From contig NZ_JAFKCZ010000015.1 in NCBI RefSeq assembly GCF_017255185.1, forward strand, positions 54,484-118,483: 64,000 nt of DNA, read 5' to 3'. Shown here one piece after another: positions 25,181 through 35,671 of the stretch. Under the pieces are notes generated by a model. The model searched no databases and had not been told where the DNA came from. It was given only the letters and a program-made list of their open reading frames with translations. Each line of letters begins with the position of its first letter. Positions within the stretch are counted from its first letter, which is position 1. Source of the stretch: Parahaliea mediterranea. GTDB taxonomy: Bacteria > Pseudomonadota > Gammaproteobacteria > Pseudomonadales > Halieaceae. Made by a program: the position numbers and the translations under genes.

Positions 25181-25839
25181 GTGCCAAACCGGCTCGGCTC
25201 GCCATCCTGATTTCCGGGCGGGGGTCCAATATGCAGGCCTTTATCGAGGCCGTGGAGCGGGGCACCCTGAACGCCGACATCAGCCTCGTGGCCAGCAACA
25301 ACCCGGACGCGGCGGGGCTGGAACTGGCGGCGCGGGCCGGGATCGACACCTCGGTGGTCAACCACCGGGATTACGACAGCCGGGAGGCCTTCGACGCGGC
25401 CCTGGCGGCGAGAATCGAACGGACCGGGGCCGACCTGGTCATCCTCGCGGGCTTCATGCGCATCCTTACTTCCGTGTTTATTACCGCTTTCAGCGGCAGA
25501 CTGTTGAACATTCACCCCTCCCTGCTGCCAAAATACCCGGGACTCAACACACACCAGCGCGCGCTGGACGCCGGCGACACCGAAGCGGGCGTGACCGTGC
25601 ATTTTGTCACCGAGGAGCTCGACGGCGGGCCGCCCATCCTCCAGGCCCGGGTGCCGATCGAGGCCGGTGACACGGCGGACAGCCTGGCGCGACGGGTGAT
25701 CGTGGAAGAGCACAAAATTTATCCGCTGGCCGCGCGCTGGTTCATCCAGGGGCGGCTGCGGCTGACTGACCAAGGAGCCCTTCTCGATGGCGAGAAAATC
25801 CCGGCAACGGGCATTCCTTTCCGGCCTGATCTCACCTGA
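25177..25839 (+). CDS. purN: phosphoribosylglycinamide formyltransferase
   Basis: This is a 220-residue PurN that transfers the formyl group from 10-formyl-THF to GAR, step three of purine synthesis. Visible motifs are [11 protein letters not shown] (phosphate loop), [27 protein letters not shown] with the catalytic Asn and His, and [12 protein letters not shown] with the catalytic Asp. The ATG overlaps the purM stop by four bases. The DUF3108 gene begins inside its last 53 bases in another frame. Confidence 0.96.
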   Translation: MSAKPARLAILISGRGSNMQAFIEAVERGTLNADISLVASNNPDAAGLELAARAGIDTSVVNHRDYDSREAFDAALAARIERTGADLVILAGFMRILTSVFITAFSGRLLNIHPSLLPKYPGLNTHQRALDAGDTEAGVTVHFVTEELDGGPPILQARVPIEAGDTADSLARRVIVEEHKIYPLAARWFIQGRLRLTDQGALLDGEKIPATGIPFRPDLT

Positions 25840-26572
25840 TCGCGGGGCCCGCGCCCTGTTGGCGGGGGCCCTGCTGGCCCTGGCCCCCCTGCACGCCAGC
25901 GCCAGCGACACGCTGCGCCCCTACACCGCCCAGTACGACACCAGCGCCCTGGGCATGCACCTGACCCTCAAGCGCGAGCTGAAGACCGACGGCGACGGCG
26001 GCTACACCCTCACCAACGGCGGCAAGATCCTGGTGGTGGGCTTTCACGAGGTCGCGGTGTTTCGCGTCGAGGAGGGCGAAGTGGTGCCCAGATCCTACGT
26101 CTACCAGGGCACGGGGCTGATCAACCGCCGCCGCGAGGTGCACTTCACGCCGGACAGCGACTCGGTGCGCAGCCTGTACAAGGGCGAATGGTACGAACTG
26201 CCCAATAAAGAGGGCACCCTGGACCGCCTGAGTCAGCAGGAGCATTTGCGGCTGTTGATGCTATCGGCGAAGAATCCCCGCGACGACATCGAAATCACCG
26301 TCGCCGACGGGCGCAAGGTCAAGGATTACAAGATCGAATTCCGTGGCGAACAGGTGCTGGAGACCGCCATGGGCCCGGTTGAGACCCTGCACTTCGAGCG
26401 CCTGCACGACGACCCGGAGCGCAAATCGGAAATCTGGGTGGCGCCGGCCTGGGACTACCTGATGGTCAAGACCATTCACGTAGAGGACGACAAGCCGGTG
26501 GAAGTGGTGCTCACCAGCGCCTCGATTGAGGGCAAGCCGGTCAGCGCCGACGCGGAAGTGGCGGGCACATAA
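25787..26572 (+). CDS. DUF3108 domain-containing exported protein
   Basis: This is a 261-residue protein. Arg-rich N-terminal residues lead into a signal peptide (ARALLAGALLALAPLHASA), then a DUF3108 lipocalin-like beta domain (YTAQYDTSALGMHLTLKREL, SYVYQGTGLINRRREVHF). Such proteins follow purMN in many gammaproteobacteria; the function is unknown but envelope-related. A clear AAGGAG lies nine bases before ATG 25787, inside purN, which supports the long overlap. The C-terminal residues SADAEVAGT are not conserved-looking. Confidence 0.88.
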   Translation: MARKSRQRAFLSGLISPDRGARALLAGALLALAPLHASASDTLRPYTAQYDTSALGMHLTLKRELKTDGDGGYTLTNGGKILVVGFHEVAVFRVEEGEVVPRSYVYQGTGLINRRREVHFTPDSDSVRSLYKGEWYELPNKEGTLDRLSQQEHLRLLMLSAKNPRDDIEITVADGRKVKDYKIEFRGEQVLETAMGPVETLHFERLHDDPERKSEIWVAPAWDYLMVKTIHVEDDKPVEVVLTSASIEGKPVSADAEVAGT

Positions 26573-26587
26573 CGCAGAACCGGCCGC

Positions 26588-26613
26588 CGTGTAGGGTCGA
26601 ATTCATTCGACCT
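26588..26613. repeat. single copy of GTCGAAT palindromic repeat
   Basis: GTAGGGTCGAATTCATTCGACC, split as GTCGAAT-TC-ATTCGAC, is the inverted-orientation form of the element at 10.1 and 30.5 kb. It sits between the convergent DUF3108 and dcd genes. The rest of that 117-base gap holds nothing else I can name. Confidence 0.85.
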
Positions 26614-26689
26614 CGCCAACCGCCGCTTGGCGGAATGAACGCCCCAAGAAGAGAGGCCCTCTGCCCACCCTACAAGGGCCTCCCCACGC

Positions 26690-27256
26690 TCAGGCCTTCG
26701 GCAGTGTCACCCCGCGCTGGCCCTGGTATTTCCCGCCGCGGTCCTTGTAGCTGGTTTCGCACACTTCGTCGGATTCGAAGAACAGCATCTGGGCCACGCC
26801 CTCGTTGGCGTAGATTTTCGCCGGCAGGGTGGTGGTGTTGGAAAACTCCAGGGTCACGTGCCCTTCCCACTCCGGCTCCAGCGGAGTGACGTTGACGATG
26901 ATGCCACAGCGGGCGTAGGTGGACTTGCCCAGGCAGATGGTCAGGACGTTGCGCGGGATGCGGAAGTACTCCACCGTGCTGGCCAGGGCAAAGGAGTTGG
27001 GCGGGATCACGCAGACCTCGTCCTCGACGTCGACGAAACTCTTCTCGTCAAAGCCCTTGGGGTCCACGGTGGCGGAGTTGATATTGGTGAACACCTTGAA
27101 ATGGCTCGAGCAGCGCACGTCGTAACCGTAGCTGGAGGTGCCGTAGGAAATCAGGCGGCGGTCGCCGTCGGCGCGCACCTGGCCCGGCTCGAAGGGCTCG
27201 ATCATGCCCTGCTCCAGGGCCATCCTGCGGATCCACTTGTCTGACTTGATGCTCAC
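26690..27256 (-). CDS. dcd: dCTP deaminase
   Basis: This is a 188-residue Dcd (E. coli 193), a homotrimer converting dCTP to dUTP. Motifs include [12 protein letters not shown] at the start, [39 protein letters not shown] (split by the active-site Glu), [10 protein letters not shown] and [25 protein letters not shown]. The start is a GTG at 27256; the frame extends further upstream, but that part is the antisense-like shadow of apbC. It follows apbC on the same strand with a 29-base gap, so both are probably one transcript. Confidence 0.95.
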   Translation of the reverse strand: MSIKSDKWIRRMALEQGMIEPFEPGQVRADGDRRLISYGTSSYGYDVRCSSHFKVFTNINSATVDPKGFDEKSFVDVEDEVCVIPPNSFALASTVEYFRIPRNVLTICLGKSTYARCGIIVNVTPLEPEWEGHVTLEFSNTTTLPAKIYANEGVAQMLFFESDEVCETSYKDRGGKYQGQRGVTLPKA

Positions 27257-27285
27257 GCTTGCGCTGCTCCGTGGGGTCTGGGCGA

Positions 27286-28104
27286 CTAGTCGTCGCTGAT
27301 GCTGATATTGGGGAACTGCTGTACGCCGTCCGCCGGCGCCGCTGCCGCCAGCGCCCGCTCGATGGCCTGTGCCGCCGCCAGGTAGCTGGCCGCCTCGGGG
27401 GAGTCGGGGGCCGCCACCACGGTGGGCCGGCCGGCGTCGGTCTGCTCGCGAATGGCGAGGGCCAGCGGCAGGCTGGCCAGCAGCTCGACACCGTAGTCCT
27501 CGGCCACCCGGCGCCCGCCCTCGGCGCCGAATATATGCTCTTCGTGGCCGCACTGGCTGCACACATGTACCGCCATGTTCTCGATGATGCCCAGAATGGG
27601 CACGTCGACCTTGCGGAACATCTCGATGCCCTTGCGGGCGTCCAGCAGGGCGATGTCCTGGGGCGTGGTGACGATGACGGCCCCGGCCACGGTGGCTTTC
27701 TGGGACAGGGTCAGCTGTATGTCGCCGGTGCCCGGCGGCATGTCGATGACCAGGTAGTCCAGCGCCCCCCAAAGGGTCTGCTCCAGCATCTGCGTCAGGG
27801 CGCCGCCGGCCATGGGGCCGCGCCACACCATGGGCGTGCGCTCGCCCGCCAGGTAGGCCATCGACATGGTCTTCAGGCCGTGGGCCTCCACCGGCAACAG
27901 GTACTTGCCTTCATGCTGCTCCGGCCGCGTGCCCTCGGCAATGCCCAGCATGGTCTTCTGGCTGGGCCCGTAGATGTCCGCGTCGAGCAGGCCGACTTCA
28001 GCCCCCCGCGCCTTCAGCGCCAGGGCGAGATTGACCGCCGTGGTGGACTTGCCGACCCCACCCTTGCCGGAGGCAACGGCGACAATATGCTTGATCTGGT
28101 TCAT
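27286..28104 (-). CDS. apbC: iron-sulfur cluster carrier ATPase ApbC/Mrp (short form)
   Basis: This is a 272-residue P-loop NTPase. The deviant Walker [16 protein letters not shown] sits at the very N-terminus. [24 protein letters not shown] and the cluster-binding CSQC pair (residues ~180-183) follow. It carries Fe-S clusters to apoproteins. Unlike E. coli Mrp (~369 residues), it lacks the N-terminal DUF59-like domain: the start [16 protein letters not shown] leaves no room, and the upstream frame is not homologous. Divergent from metG, as in many gammaproteobacteria. Confidence 0.93.
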   Translation of the reverse strand: MNQIKHIVAVASGKGGVGKSTTAVNLALALKARGAEVGLLDADIYGPSQKTMLGIAEGTRPEQHEGKYLLPVEAHGLKTMSMAYLAGERTPMVWRGPMAGGALTQMLEQTLWGALDYLVIDMPPGTGDIQLTLSQKATVAGAVIVTTPQDIALLDARKGIEMFRKVDVPILGIIENMAVHVCSQCGHEEHIFGAEGGRRVAEDYGVELLASLPLALAIREQTDAGRPTVVAAPDSPEAASYLAAAQAIERALAAAAPADGVQQFPNISISDD

Positions 28105-28381
28105 GGGAACTGCGATCCGTAATACAGCCTGCGACGGAAACCCGGCAACGATGGCGCCAGGAAAGCGCCCGGCCGCCCCGCCGGTGAATGAGCCGGGCAG
28201 TATACGCCCACGGCCGGCCGACAACAACGCGGCAAGCGCGGCGAAAATCAGCCCAAAGCCAGGCCGCAAGGGACTTTGCCGGCGGGTATCAGTGCCGTGA
28301 ACCGGGCCAGTCCGGATGAAATGGCGGCGTAAAAAAGCTATAGTAGCGCCCCATTTTTCACCCGACGCACACAGGCACACA

Positions 28382-30454
28382 ATGGCTGACAGCAGCACCC
28401 GCGACATCCTGGTTACCAGCGCCCTCCCCTACGCCAACGGCTCCCTCCACCTGGGCCACCTGCTGGAGATGGTGCAGACCGACATCTGGGTGCGCTTCCA
28501 GAAGTCCCGCGGCCATCGCTGCCACTACGTCTGCGCCGACGACGCCCACGGCACCGCGATCATGCTCACCGCGGAAAAGCTCGGCATCACCCCCGAGGAG
28601 CAGATTCGCCGCGTCCAGGAGGAGCACGAACGGGACAGCGCGGGCTTTTTGATCGGCTTCGACAACTTTTACAGCACCCACTCGCCGGAGAACCGCCACT
28701 GGAGCGAAGAGATCTACCGCCGCCTGAAGGCCAACGGCCACATCGCCAGCCGCGCCATCACCCAGGCCTTCGACCCGGAGAAACAGCTGTTCCTGGCCGA
28801 CCGCTTCATCAAGGGCACCTGCCCCAAGTGCAAGACGCCCGACCAGTACGGCGACAACTGCGAGGCCTGCGGCGCCACCTACACCCCCGCCGAACTGATC
28901 GACCCGGTATCGGCCCTGTCGGGCGCGACGCCGGTGGAGAGGGAGTCCGAGCACTACTTCTTCACCCTGCCGGCCTTCACCGACATGCTGCGGGAGTGGA
29001 CGTCCTCCGGTACCCTGCAGCCACAAATCGCCAACAAGCTGCGCGAGTGGCTCGACGCCGGCCTGCAGGAGTGGGATATCAGTCGCGACGCCCCCTACTT
29101 CGGCTTCGAGATTCCCGACGCGCCGGGCAAGTACTTCTACGTGTGGCTGGACGCCCCCATTGGCTACATGGCGAGTTTCCAGAACTACTGCGAGCGCACC
29201 GGGCTGGATTTCGACAGCTTCTGGCAGCCCGACTCGGCGGCCGAGCTGTACCACTTCATCGGCAAGGACATCATCAATTTCCACGGCCTGTTCTGGCCGG
29301 CCATGCTCCACTCGGCGAACCTGCGCACCCCCACCGCGGTGTATGTGCACGGCTTCCTGACCGTCAACGGCACCAAGATGTCCAAGAGCCGTGGCACCTT
29401 TATCAAGGCCAGCACCTACCTCGAGCACCTCGAGGCGGAATACCTGCGCTATTACTTCGCCGCCAAGCTGGGCGCCTCGGTGGATGACATCGACCTCAAC
29501 CTCGAGGATTTTGTACAGCGGGTAAACGCCGACGTGGTGGGCAAGGTGGTCAACATCGCCAGCCGCTGCGCCGGCTTCCTGCGCAAGCAGTTCGACAGCA
29601 CCCTCGCCGACGAGTGCGCGGAAGCGGAACTGGTGCAATCCTTCATCGACCGCGGCGCGGACATCGCCGGCCTGTACGAGGGGCGCGAATTCAACAAGGC
29701 GATCCGCGAAATTGTCGCCCTGGCGGACCGCGCCAACCAGTACATCGACGCCAAAAAGCCCTGGGTACTGGCCAAGGAAGACGGTCGCGAGCGGGAGGTG
29801 CACGATGTCTGCAGCGTGGGCATCAACCTGTTCCGCGTTCTGATGACCTACCTCAAGCCGGTGCTGCCGGCGATGGCGGAAAAGGCCGAGGCCTTCCTCA
29901 ACCACAGCCTGGACTGGACCGCCCTCGACGCCCCCCTGCGCGGCCACCGGCTGGAGAAATTCCAGCCCCTGATCACCCGCATCGACCCCAAGCAAATCGA
30001 CGCCCTGGTGGAAGCGAGCCGCGAGCAGGCCCCGGCCACCGCCGCGGCCGCAGAAGCGACGGCCCCGGGAGCAACGGCAGCGACCTCCGACAAAGCGGCA
30101 GCCCCCCAGAACGACGACTCCCGAAGCGACACCATTCAGTTCGAGGACTTCGCCAAGGTGGATTTACGGGTGGCCGAAATCGTCGCCGCCGACCATGTAG
30201 AGGGCGCAGACAAACTGCTGCGCCTGACCCTGAACCTGGGCGGGGAGCAGCGCCAGGTCTTCGCCGGCATCAAGGCCGCTTACCAACCGGAAGACCTGGT
30301 GGGCAAGCTCACGGTAATGGTCGCCAACCTCGCGCCGCGCAAAATGCGCTTCGGCGTCAGCGAGGGCATGGTGCTGGCGGCCGGCCCCGGTGGGGAGGAT
30401 ATCTACCTGCTGGAACCCCACGACGGCGCCGAGCCCGGGATGCAGGTGAAATAA
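28382..30454 (+). CDS. metG: methionyl-tRNA synthetase
   Basis: This is a 690-residue class I aminoacyl-tRNA synthetase. The HIGH motif appears as LHLGHL near residue 25. A zinc-ribbon follows ([18 protein letters not shown]), with KMSKS in [12 protein letters not shown]. After an Ala/Thr-rich linker (~residues 545-580) comes a C-terminal OB-fold tRNA-binding dimerisation domain ([15 protein letters not shown]). ATG 28382 fits the family start [27 protein letters not shown] -10-like box lies at 28339-28344; the ribosome-binding site is weak. The gene is monocistronic and followed by palindromic repeats. Confidence 0.97.
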   Translation: MADSSTRDILVTSALPYANGSLHLGHLLEMVQTDIWVRFQKSRGHRCHYVCADDAHGTAIMLTAEKLGITPEEQIRRVQEEHERDSAGFLIGFDNFYSTHSPENRHWSEEIYRRLKANGHIASRAITQAFDPEKQLFLADRFIKGTCPKCKTPDQYGDNCEACGATYTPAELIDPVSALSGATPVERESEHYFFTLPAFTDMLREWTSSGTLQPQIANKLREWLDAGLQEWDISRDAPYFGFEIPDAPGKYFYVWLDAPIGYMASFQNYCERTGLDFDSFWQPDSAAELYHFIGKDIINFHGLFWPAMLHSANLRTPTAVYVHGFLTVNGTKMSKSRGTFIKASTYLEHLEAEYLRYYFAAKLGASVDDIDLNLEDFVQRVNADVVGKVVNIASRCAGFLRKQFDSTLADECAEAELVQSFIDRGADIAGLYEGREFNKAIREIVALADRANQYIDAKKPWVLAKEDGREREVHDVCSVGINLFRVLMTYLKPVLPAMAEKAEAFLNHSLDWTALDAPLRGHRLEKFQPLITRIDPKQIDALVEASREQAPATAAAAEATAPGATAATSDKAAAPQNDDSRSDTIQFEDFAKVDLRVAEIVAADHVEGADKLLRLTLNLGGEQRQVFAGIKAAYQPEDLVGKLTVMVANLAPRKMRFGVSEGMVLAAGPGGEDIYLLEPHDGAEPGMQVK

Positions 30455-30482
30455 TCGGGGGACGGTGTTGATCGGGGTTTTT

Positions 30483-30600
30483 GGTCGAATGAATTCGACC
30501 CTACAGGTCGTGGCGTCGCCCATGTAGGGCCGAGAGCCTGCCCCTCTTTTTCGGGCACAGCGGGCCCCTCTTTTCGGGTCATTCATACGGCCAAGCGCAC
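30483..30600. repeat. palindromic repeat plus CTTTTCGGG-type repeat module
   Basis: The 292-base gap between metG and rnfA holds GTCGAAT-GA-ATTCGAC followed by CCTACA at about 30484-30505. Next is an inverted, partly eroded copy with GTAGGGCCGAGAGCCTGCCCC (30522-30542), then two CCCCTCTTTTTCGGG-type words and a TTCATACGGCC end near 30583-30596. The GAGAGCCTGCCCCTCTTTTCGGG word recurs at 63667 in the right-end array. The rest of the gap (30600-30746) contains only the presumed rnf promoter, not resolvable by eye. Confidence 0.8.
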
Positions 30601-30746
30601 GGCAAATTTATTCGCCTGACCGGATATGTTATTAGCTTATGCCAATCCAGACATTGTCCCGGGGGCGCTAACTACTTACCATTAGCCGTTTTACCGTGGC
30701 GGTTGCGGCCGACAACACCGGCCGCGGCGCAATTTGAGACCGGAGC

Positions 30747-31325
30747 ATGCTGGCTGACTACTCCATCCTGCTGATCGGGGCCATCCTGGTCAATAACTTC
30801 GTACTGGTGCAGTTTTTGGGGCTGTGCCCCTTCATGGGCGTGTCCAACAAGCTGGAAACGGCCATGGGCATGTCCCTGGCCACCACCTTCGTACTGACCC
30901 TGGCCTCGGTATGCAGCTATCTCGTATTCAGCTACCTGTTGCAACCCCTGGGCCTGGAGTACCTGCGCACGATTTCCTTCATCCTGGTGATCGCCGTGGT
31001 GGTGCAGTTCACCGAAATGGTGGTGCGCAAGAGCAGCCCCCTGCTGCACCGGGTACTCGGCGTCTACCTGCCGCTGATCACCACCAATTGCGCGGTACTG
31101 GGCGTGGCGCTGCTGAATATCAACAAGGAGCACAACTTCCTGCAGTCGCTGTTCTACGGCTTCGGCGCCGCGGTGGGCTTCTCCCTGGTGCTGGTCCTGT
31201 TTGCCGCCATGCGCGAGCGCCTGGCGGTGGCGGACGTGCCGGTGCCCTTCAAGGGCGCCGCCATCGGCATGGTCACCGCGGGACTGATGTCGCTGGCCTT
31301 CATGGGCTTCGCCGGGCTGGTCTGA
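30747..31325 (+). CDS. rnfA: Rnf electron transport complex subunit RnfA
   Basis: This is a 192-residue inner-membrane subunit with six helices. It carries the hallmark [27 protein letters not shown] and [15 protein letters not shown] segments, the latter mirrored in RnfE with opposite topology. RnfA and RnfE together carry a membrane Fe-S centre via the conserved Cys in each repeat. First gene of rnfABCDGE, which couples reduced ferredoxin oxidation and NAD+ reduction to ion transport; in gammaproteobacteria it often runs in reverse to supply low-potential electrons. rnfB follows after six bases. Confidence 0.96.
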   Translation: MLADYSILLIGAILVNNFVLVQFLGLCPFMGVSNKLETAMGMSLATTFVLTLASVCSYLVFSYLLQPLGLEYLRTISFILVIAVVVQFTEMVVRKSSPLLHRVLGVYLPLITTNCAVLGVALLNINKEHNFLQSLFYGFGAAVGFSLVLVLFAAMRERLAVADVPVPFKGAAIGMVTAGLMSLAFMGFAGLV

Positions 31326-31331
31326 TCGCGC

Positions 31332-31943
31332 ATGCTTGAGTTCATTTCACAGTACCCGCTACTGGCAGCGCTGCTCGCGCTGGTCGGCCTGGGCGCGGTG
31401 TTCGGGGCGCTGCTGGGCTTCGCCGCGGTGCGCTTCAAGACCGAGGGCGACCCCATCGCCGACCAGATCAACGACATCCTGCCCCAGACCCAGTGCGGCC
31501 AGTGCGGCCACCCCGGCTGCCGCCCCTACGCGGAGGCCATCGCCAACGGCGAGGCGATCAACAAGTGCCCGCCGGGTGGCGAGGCCACCATCCATGCGCT
31601 CGCGGACCTGCTGGACGTGGAACCCATACCGCTGGACGAGGAACACGGTGAAGAGAAGGTCAAGGCAGTGGCCTACATCCGCGAGGATGAGTGTATCGGC
31701 TGCACCAAGTGCATCCAGGCCTGTCCGGTGGACGCCATCCTCGGCGCCGCCAAGCAGATGCACACGGTGATCGCCAGCGAGTGCACTGGCTGTGACCTGT
31801 GCGTTGAGCCCTGCCCGGTGGACTGTATCGACATGATTCCACAGGAGGAAAACCTGCAGACCTGGCACTGGCAACTGCCCGAACTGGGCCGGGCCAATGT
31901 GGACGTGATCGCCAGCGACCTCGACACGGATCGCGCGGCATGA
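31332..31943 (+). CDS. rnfB: Rnf electron transport complex subunit RnfB
   Basis: This 203-residue ferredoxin-like subunit has one N-terminal membrane anchor ([20 protein letters not shown]). A 4Fe-4S domain follows with C-x2-C-x4-C and a distal Cys ([14 protein letters not shown]...NKCPPGG). Then come two 4Fe-4S ferredoxin motifs, [16 protein letters not shown] and [16 protein letters not shown]. It is the entry point for electrons from ferredoxin. Its ATG follows rnfA after six bases, and its stop overlaps rnfC by four bases. Confidence 0.96.
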   Translation: MLEFISQYPLLAALLALVGLGAVFGALLGFAAVRFKTEGDPIADQINDILPQTQCGQCGHPGCRPYAEAIANGEAINKCPPGGEATIHALADLLDVEPIPLDEEHGEEKVKAVAYIREDECIGCTKCIQACPVDAILGAAKQMHTVIASECTGCDLCVEPCPVDCIDMIPQEENLQTWHWQLPELGRANVDVIASDLDTDRAA

Positions 31944-33982
31944 GGAAGATTTTCGACTTCCACGGCGGCATTCACCCGCCGGAAAACAAGCGCCAGTCAC
32001 TGGGCGAGCCGATACGGGATGCGGGCATCCCCGGTCAATTGGTGATCCCCCTGTCGCAGCACATCGGCGCGCCCTCCGCCCCCATCGTGGCGGTGGGCGA
32101 GCGGGTACTCAAGGGCCAGGTGATCGCCGAGGCGGGCGGTTTCGTCAGCGTGCCCCAACACGCCCCCAGCTCCGGCACGGTGATCGCCATTGAGGAGCGC
32201 CCCATTCCCCACCCCTCGGGTTTCCGGGCGCCCTGTGTGGTGATCGAATGCGATGGCCGTGACGAATGGCTGCCCCATACCGGCATCGACAATTACCCCG
32301 GTGTCAGCCCCTCGGAGCTGCTGGAGCATATCCGCGAGGCCGGCATCGCCGGCATGGGCGGCGCGGGCTTCCCCGCAGCGGTCAAATTGCGGCAAAAACC
32401 GGGCGCCACCGTCGACACCCTGATCATCAATGGCACCGAGTGTGAACCCTATATCACCGCCGACGACGCGCTGATGCGCGAGCGAGCCGCGGATATCATC
32501 GCCGGAGCCGAGATCCTGCGGCATATCGTGGGGCCCGCCGAAACCCTGATCGGCGTCGAGGACAACAAGCCCGAGGGCATCGCCGCGCTGCGCGCCGCGG
32601 CCGGTGACAGCGGCATCGAGGTGGTGGAGTTCCCCACCAAGTACCCCTCCGGGGGTGAAAAGCAGCTGATCGAAATACTCACCGGCAAGCAGGTCCCCAG
32701 CGGCGGACTGCCGGCGGACATCGGCGTGGTATGCCAAAACCTCGGCACCACGGTGGCGGTAAGGGACGCCATCCTCGACGGGCGCCCACTGATTTCGCGG
32801 ATCACCACCATCACCGGCGAGGCCGTGGCCCACCCCGGCAACTACGAAGTCCTGCTGGGCACCCCCATCAGCCACCTGCTGGAGCTGGCGGGCTACGACG
32901 CGACCCGCAACAACCGGCTGGTCATGGGCGGCCCGATGATGGGCTTCACCCTCACCGACACCGCGGCGCCGGTGGTGAAAACCACCAACTGCCTGCTGGC
33001 GCCCACCGAGGCCGAGCTGCCCACGCCGCCGCCGGCGCAGGCCTGTATCCGCTGCGGCCTGTGCGCCGAGGCCTGCCCGGCCAGCCTGCTGCCACAGCAG
33101 TTGTTCTGGTTCGCCCGGGGCAAGGAATACGAAAAACTCGAAGAGCACAACCTCTTCGACTGCATCGAATGCGGGGCCTGCTCCTGGGCCTGCCCCAGCC
33201 AGATTCCGCTGGTGCAGTACTACCGCGCGTCCAAGGCCGAGATCCTGCAGCAGCGCCGCGACCACGACAAATCCGAGCAGTCGCGCCTGCGCTTCGAGGC
33301 CCGCCAGGAGCGCCTGGCCCGGGAGGCCGAAGAGAAAGAAGCCAAGCGCGCGGCGCGCAAGAAGGCGGCCGAACTCAAGGCGCGGCAAGCCGCGACAGGC
33401 GCGGAAAACGAAGACCCCATCCAGGCCGCCATCGAACGCGCCAAGGCAAAGAAAGCCGCCCAGCAGCAGGCCGCCGGCAGCGAGAGCGAAGTGGACAAGC
33501 TGGAACAGGCGGTCGTCACGGCGAGTAAGCGGCTGCAGACCGCCACCGCCAAGCTGGAGCAGGCCCGGGCCGAGGGCTCCGACCTGGTGGACGCCCTGCA
33601 GACCGGTGTCGACAAGACCCGGGCCAAGCTGGAAAAAGCCGAACAGGCGCTGGCGGACCACAGAGCCGCCCAGGGTAACGGCGGCGCCCTCTCCACCGGG
33701 GCGGAGGCAGCGCCTGTGGACGCGGCCCAGGCCGCCATCGAAAAAGCCCGGGCGGCACGGGCCGCGGACGCCGACCTGAGCCCGAGGGACAAGGCGCGCA
33801 AACAACTCGAGAGCCTGCAACAGCGACTGGCCAAGTCGGAAAAGCGCCTGGCGGACAGCCGCAACGCTGGCGAGGAAGACAAGATCGTGGAGGCACTGGA
33901 GGCCAGCGTGGAACGATTGCGGGACAAGATCGCCGCCACCGAAACCGAACTGGCGACCCACGCTGCGGCGGAGAACCACTGA
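31940..33982 (+). CDS. rnfC: Rnf electron transport complex subunit RnfC, with long charged C-terminal extension
   Basis: This 680-residue subunit binds NAD(H), FMN and two 4Fe-4S clusters. The N-terminal part has the barrel-sandwich segment ([10 protein letters not shown]), then [12 protein letters not shown] and [17 protein letters not shown] typical of the NuoF-like fold. Cluster motifs [12 protein letters not shown] (~370) and [12 protein letters not shown] (~408) follow. From ~425 to 680 the protein is Ala/Lys/Glu/Arg-rich with heptad-like spacing, a predicted coiled coil of ~250 residues as in long RnfC forms of some gammaproteobacteria. It overlaps rnfB by four bases. Confidence 0.95.
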   Translation: MRKIFDFHGGIHPPENKRQSLGEPIRDAGIPGQLVIPLSQHIGAPSAPIVAVGERVLKGQVIAEAGGFVSVPQHAPSSGTVIAIEERPIPHPSGFRAPCVVIECDGRDEWLPHTGIDNYPGVSPSELLEHIREAGIAGMGGAGFPAAVKLRQKPGATVDTLIINGTECEPYITADDALMRERAADIIAGAEILRHIVGPAETLIGVEDNKPEGIAALRAAAGDSGIEVVEFPTKYPSGGEKQLIEILTGKQVPSGGLPADIGVVCQNLGTTVAVRDAILDGRPLISRITTITGEAVAHPGNYEVLLGTPISHLLELAGYDATRNNRLVMGGPMMGFTLTDTAAPVVKTTNCLLAPTEAELPTPPPAQACIRCGLCAEACPASLLPQQLFWFARGKEYEKLEEHNLFDCIECGACSWACPSQIPLVQYYRASKAEILQQRRDHDKSEQSRLRFEARQERLAREAEEKEAKRAARKKAAELKARQAATGAENEDPIQAAIERAKAKKAAQQQAAGSESEVDKLEQAVVTASKRLQTATAKLEQARAEGSDLVDALQTGVDKTRAKLEKAEQALADHRAAQGNGGALSTGAEAAPVDAAQAAIEKARAARAADADLSPRDKARKQLESLQQRLAKSEKRLADSRNAGEEDKIVEALEASVERLRDKIAATETELATHAAAENH

Positions 33983-33983
33983 T

Positions 33984-35009
33984 ATGGCCCTGTTGCGCGT
34001 CACCTCGCCCCACGCCCACGGCCCGATGAGCACCCCGAAGGTCATGCGGCAGGTACTGCTGGCCACCCTCCCCGGGGTGCTCGTACTCACCCATTTCTTT
34101 GGCTTCGGCACCCTGGTGAATATCCTCTGGGGCGGCCTGCTGGCAGTGGCCCTGGAAAGCCTGGCGCTGAAACTGCGCGGCCGCAGTCCCGGTTTCTACC
34201 TCAAGGACTGCAGCGCCCTGGTGACCGCCGTGTTGCTGGGTATCGCCCTGCCCCCCTACGCTCCCTGGTGGCTGGTGGCGGTGGGCATCGCCTCGGCGAT
34301 CCTGCTGGCCAAGCACCTCTACGGCGGCCTGGGCTACAACCCCTTCAACCCCGCCATGGTGGGCTATGTGGTGCTGCTGATTTCCTTCCCGGTGCAGATG
34401 ACCGCCTGGGCCCCGCCGCGGGGCGTGGGCGAGGTGCCGGGCCTGCTGGAAGCCCTGCTGGCCTGCTTCGCCCCGGCGAGCTACGACGGCGTCACCCAGG
34501 CCACGCCGCTGGATGTCCTCAAGCAAAACAACAGCTTGCTGATCGGGGATTTGTGGAAGGACAACCCCCTGTTCGGCCGCTGGGGCGGCGCCGGCTGGGA
34601 ATGGGCGAACATCGCCTTCCTCGCCGGCGGACTGTGGTTGCTCTATCGCCGGATCTTCACCTGGCACGCGCCGGTGGCCTTCCTCGCCGCACTGGCGCTG
34701 ATGGCCGCCCTGATCTATGACGGCGGCAGCTCCGCCAGCGGCGGTTCGCCCCTCTTCCACCTGTTGAGCGGCGCCACCATGTTCGGGGCCTTCTTCATTG
34801 TCACCGACCCGGTGACCTCGGCGGTCTCGGTGCGCGGGCGGCTGGTCTACGGCGCCTTGATCGGCCTGCTGGTCTACGTCATCCGCGTGTGGGGCAACTA
34901 CCCGGACGCGGTGGCCTTCGCAGTGCTGATCATGAACTTCGCCGCGCCCTTTATCGACCACTACACCCAGCCGCGCACCTACGGGCACAAGACCGGGGGA
35001 ACGCGCTGA
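33984..35009 (+). CDS. rnfD: Rnf electron transport complex subunit RnfD
   Basis: This is a 341-residue membrane subunit with about ten helices. PHAHGPMSTPKVMRQVLLATLPG at the start and YNPFNPAMVGYVVLL are family signatures. SGATMFGAFFIVTDPVTSAVS carries the Thr (~265) that binds FMN through a phosphoester bond in RnfD/NqrB. It begins one base after rnfC, and its stop overlaps the rnfG start (TGATG). Confidence 0.95.
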   Translation: MALLRVTSPHAHGPMSTPKVMRQVLLATLPGVLVLTHFFGFGTLVNILWGGLLAVALESLALKLRGRSPGFYLKDCSALVTAVLLGIALPPYAPWWLVAVGIASAILLAKHLYGGLGYNPFNPAMVGYVVLLISFPVQMTAWAPPRGVGEVPGLLEALLACFAPASYDGVTQATPLDVLKQNNSLLIGDLWKDNPLFGRWGGAGWEWANIAFLAGGLWLLYRRIFTWHAPVAFLAALALMAALIYDGGSSASGGSPLFHLLSGATMFGAFFIVTDPVTSAVSVRGRLVYGALIGLLVYVIRVWGNYPDAVAFAVLIMNFAAPFIDHYTQPRTYGHKTGGTR

Positions 35010-35671
35010 TGCTGGGCCAGTCGATCACCAGGAACAGCGTTTTGCTCAGCTTGTTCGCGGTCGTCACCACGGTGCTGATTGCCGGTACCTACCTGCTCAC
35101 CCGGGACACCATCGCCGAGGCGCGACGCCAGGCGGAGCAGCGGGCCCTGCTGGAAATCGTGCCGGACGAGCGCCACGACAACAACATGCTCGACGATACC
35201 CTGACCGCCCGCGCCGGCGAGGACCTGCTCGGCCTGCGCCGGGACAAGGCGATTTACCTCGCGCGCGAGGCGGGCAAAACCGTCGCCGTGATCCTCCCGG
35301 TCACCGCGCCCGACGGCTACTCCGGCGCCATCGACATGATCGTGGGGGTCAACCGCGACGGCAGCGTGGCCGGGGTGCGGGTACTCAATCACCGGGAAAC
35401 CCCGGGGCTGGGGGACAAGGTGGAGCTCGCCAAGTCCGACTGGATTCTCGGCTTCGAGGGCCGTTCACTGGGTAACCCGGCGCCGAAGGATTGGGCTGTG
35501 AAAAAAGACGGCGGCGTGTTCGACCAGTTCACCGGCGCCACCATCACCCCCCGGGCCGTTGTAGCGGCCACCCGGCGGGCCCTACAATACGCCGAGGCGC
35601 GGCACGACAGCCTGTTTGCCGCGGGCGACACGTCGCCGGCCGCCCCCAACGCACCGAGTGGAGCGCAGTAA
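35009..35671 (+). CDS. rnfG: Rnf electron transport complex subunit RnfG
   Basis: This is a 220-residue periplasmic flavoprotein subunit with a single N-terminal membrane anchor ([19 protein letters not shown]). The FMN-binding domain includes [26 protein letters not shown] and [12 protein letters not shown], where the Thr (~175-177) is the covalent FMN attachment site known for RnfG/NqrC. ATG 35009 overlaps the rnfD stop; its own TAA shares one base with the rnfE ATG. Confidence 0.95.
   Translation: MLGQSITRNSVLLSLFAVVTTVLIAGTYLLTRDTIAEARRQAEQRALLEIVPDERHDNNMLDDTLTARAGEDLLGLRRDKAIYLAREAGKTVAVILPVTAPDGYSGAIDMIVGVNRDGSVAGVRVLNHRETPGLGDKVELAKSDWILGFEGRSLGNPAPKDWAVKKDGGVFDQFTGATITPRAVVAATRRALQYAEARHDSLFAAGDTSPAAPNAPSGAQ

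Noticed and set aside
26690..27826. A 378-residue Dcd fusion protein
   Set aside because: The upstream ~190 residues are the alternate frame of apbC; Dcd is complete from GTG 27256.
28358..29995. 545-codon open frame antisense to metG
   Set aside because: Shadow frame: low-complexity Val/Gly/Ala/Arg sequence, while metG carries all synthetase motifs.
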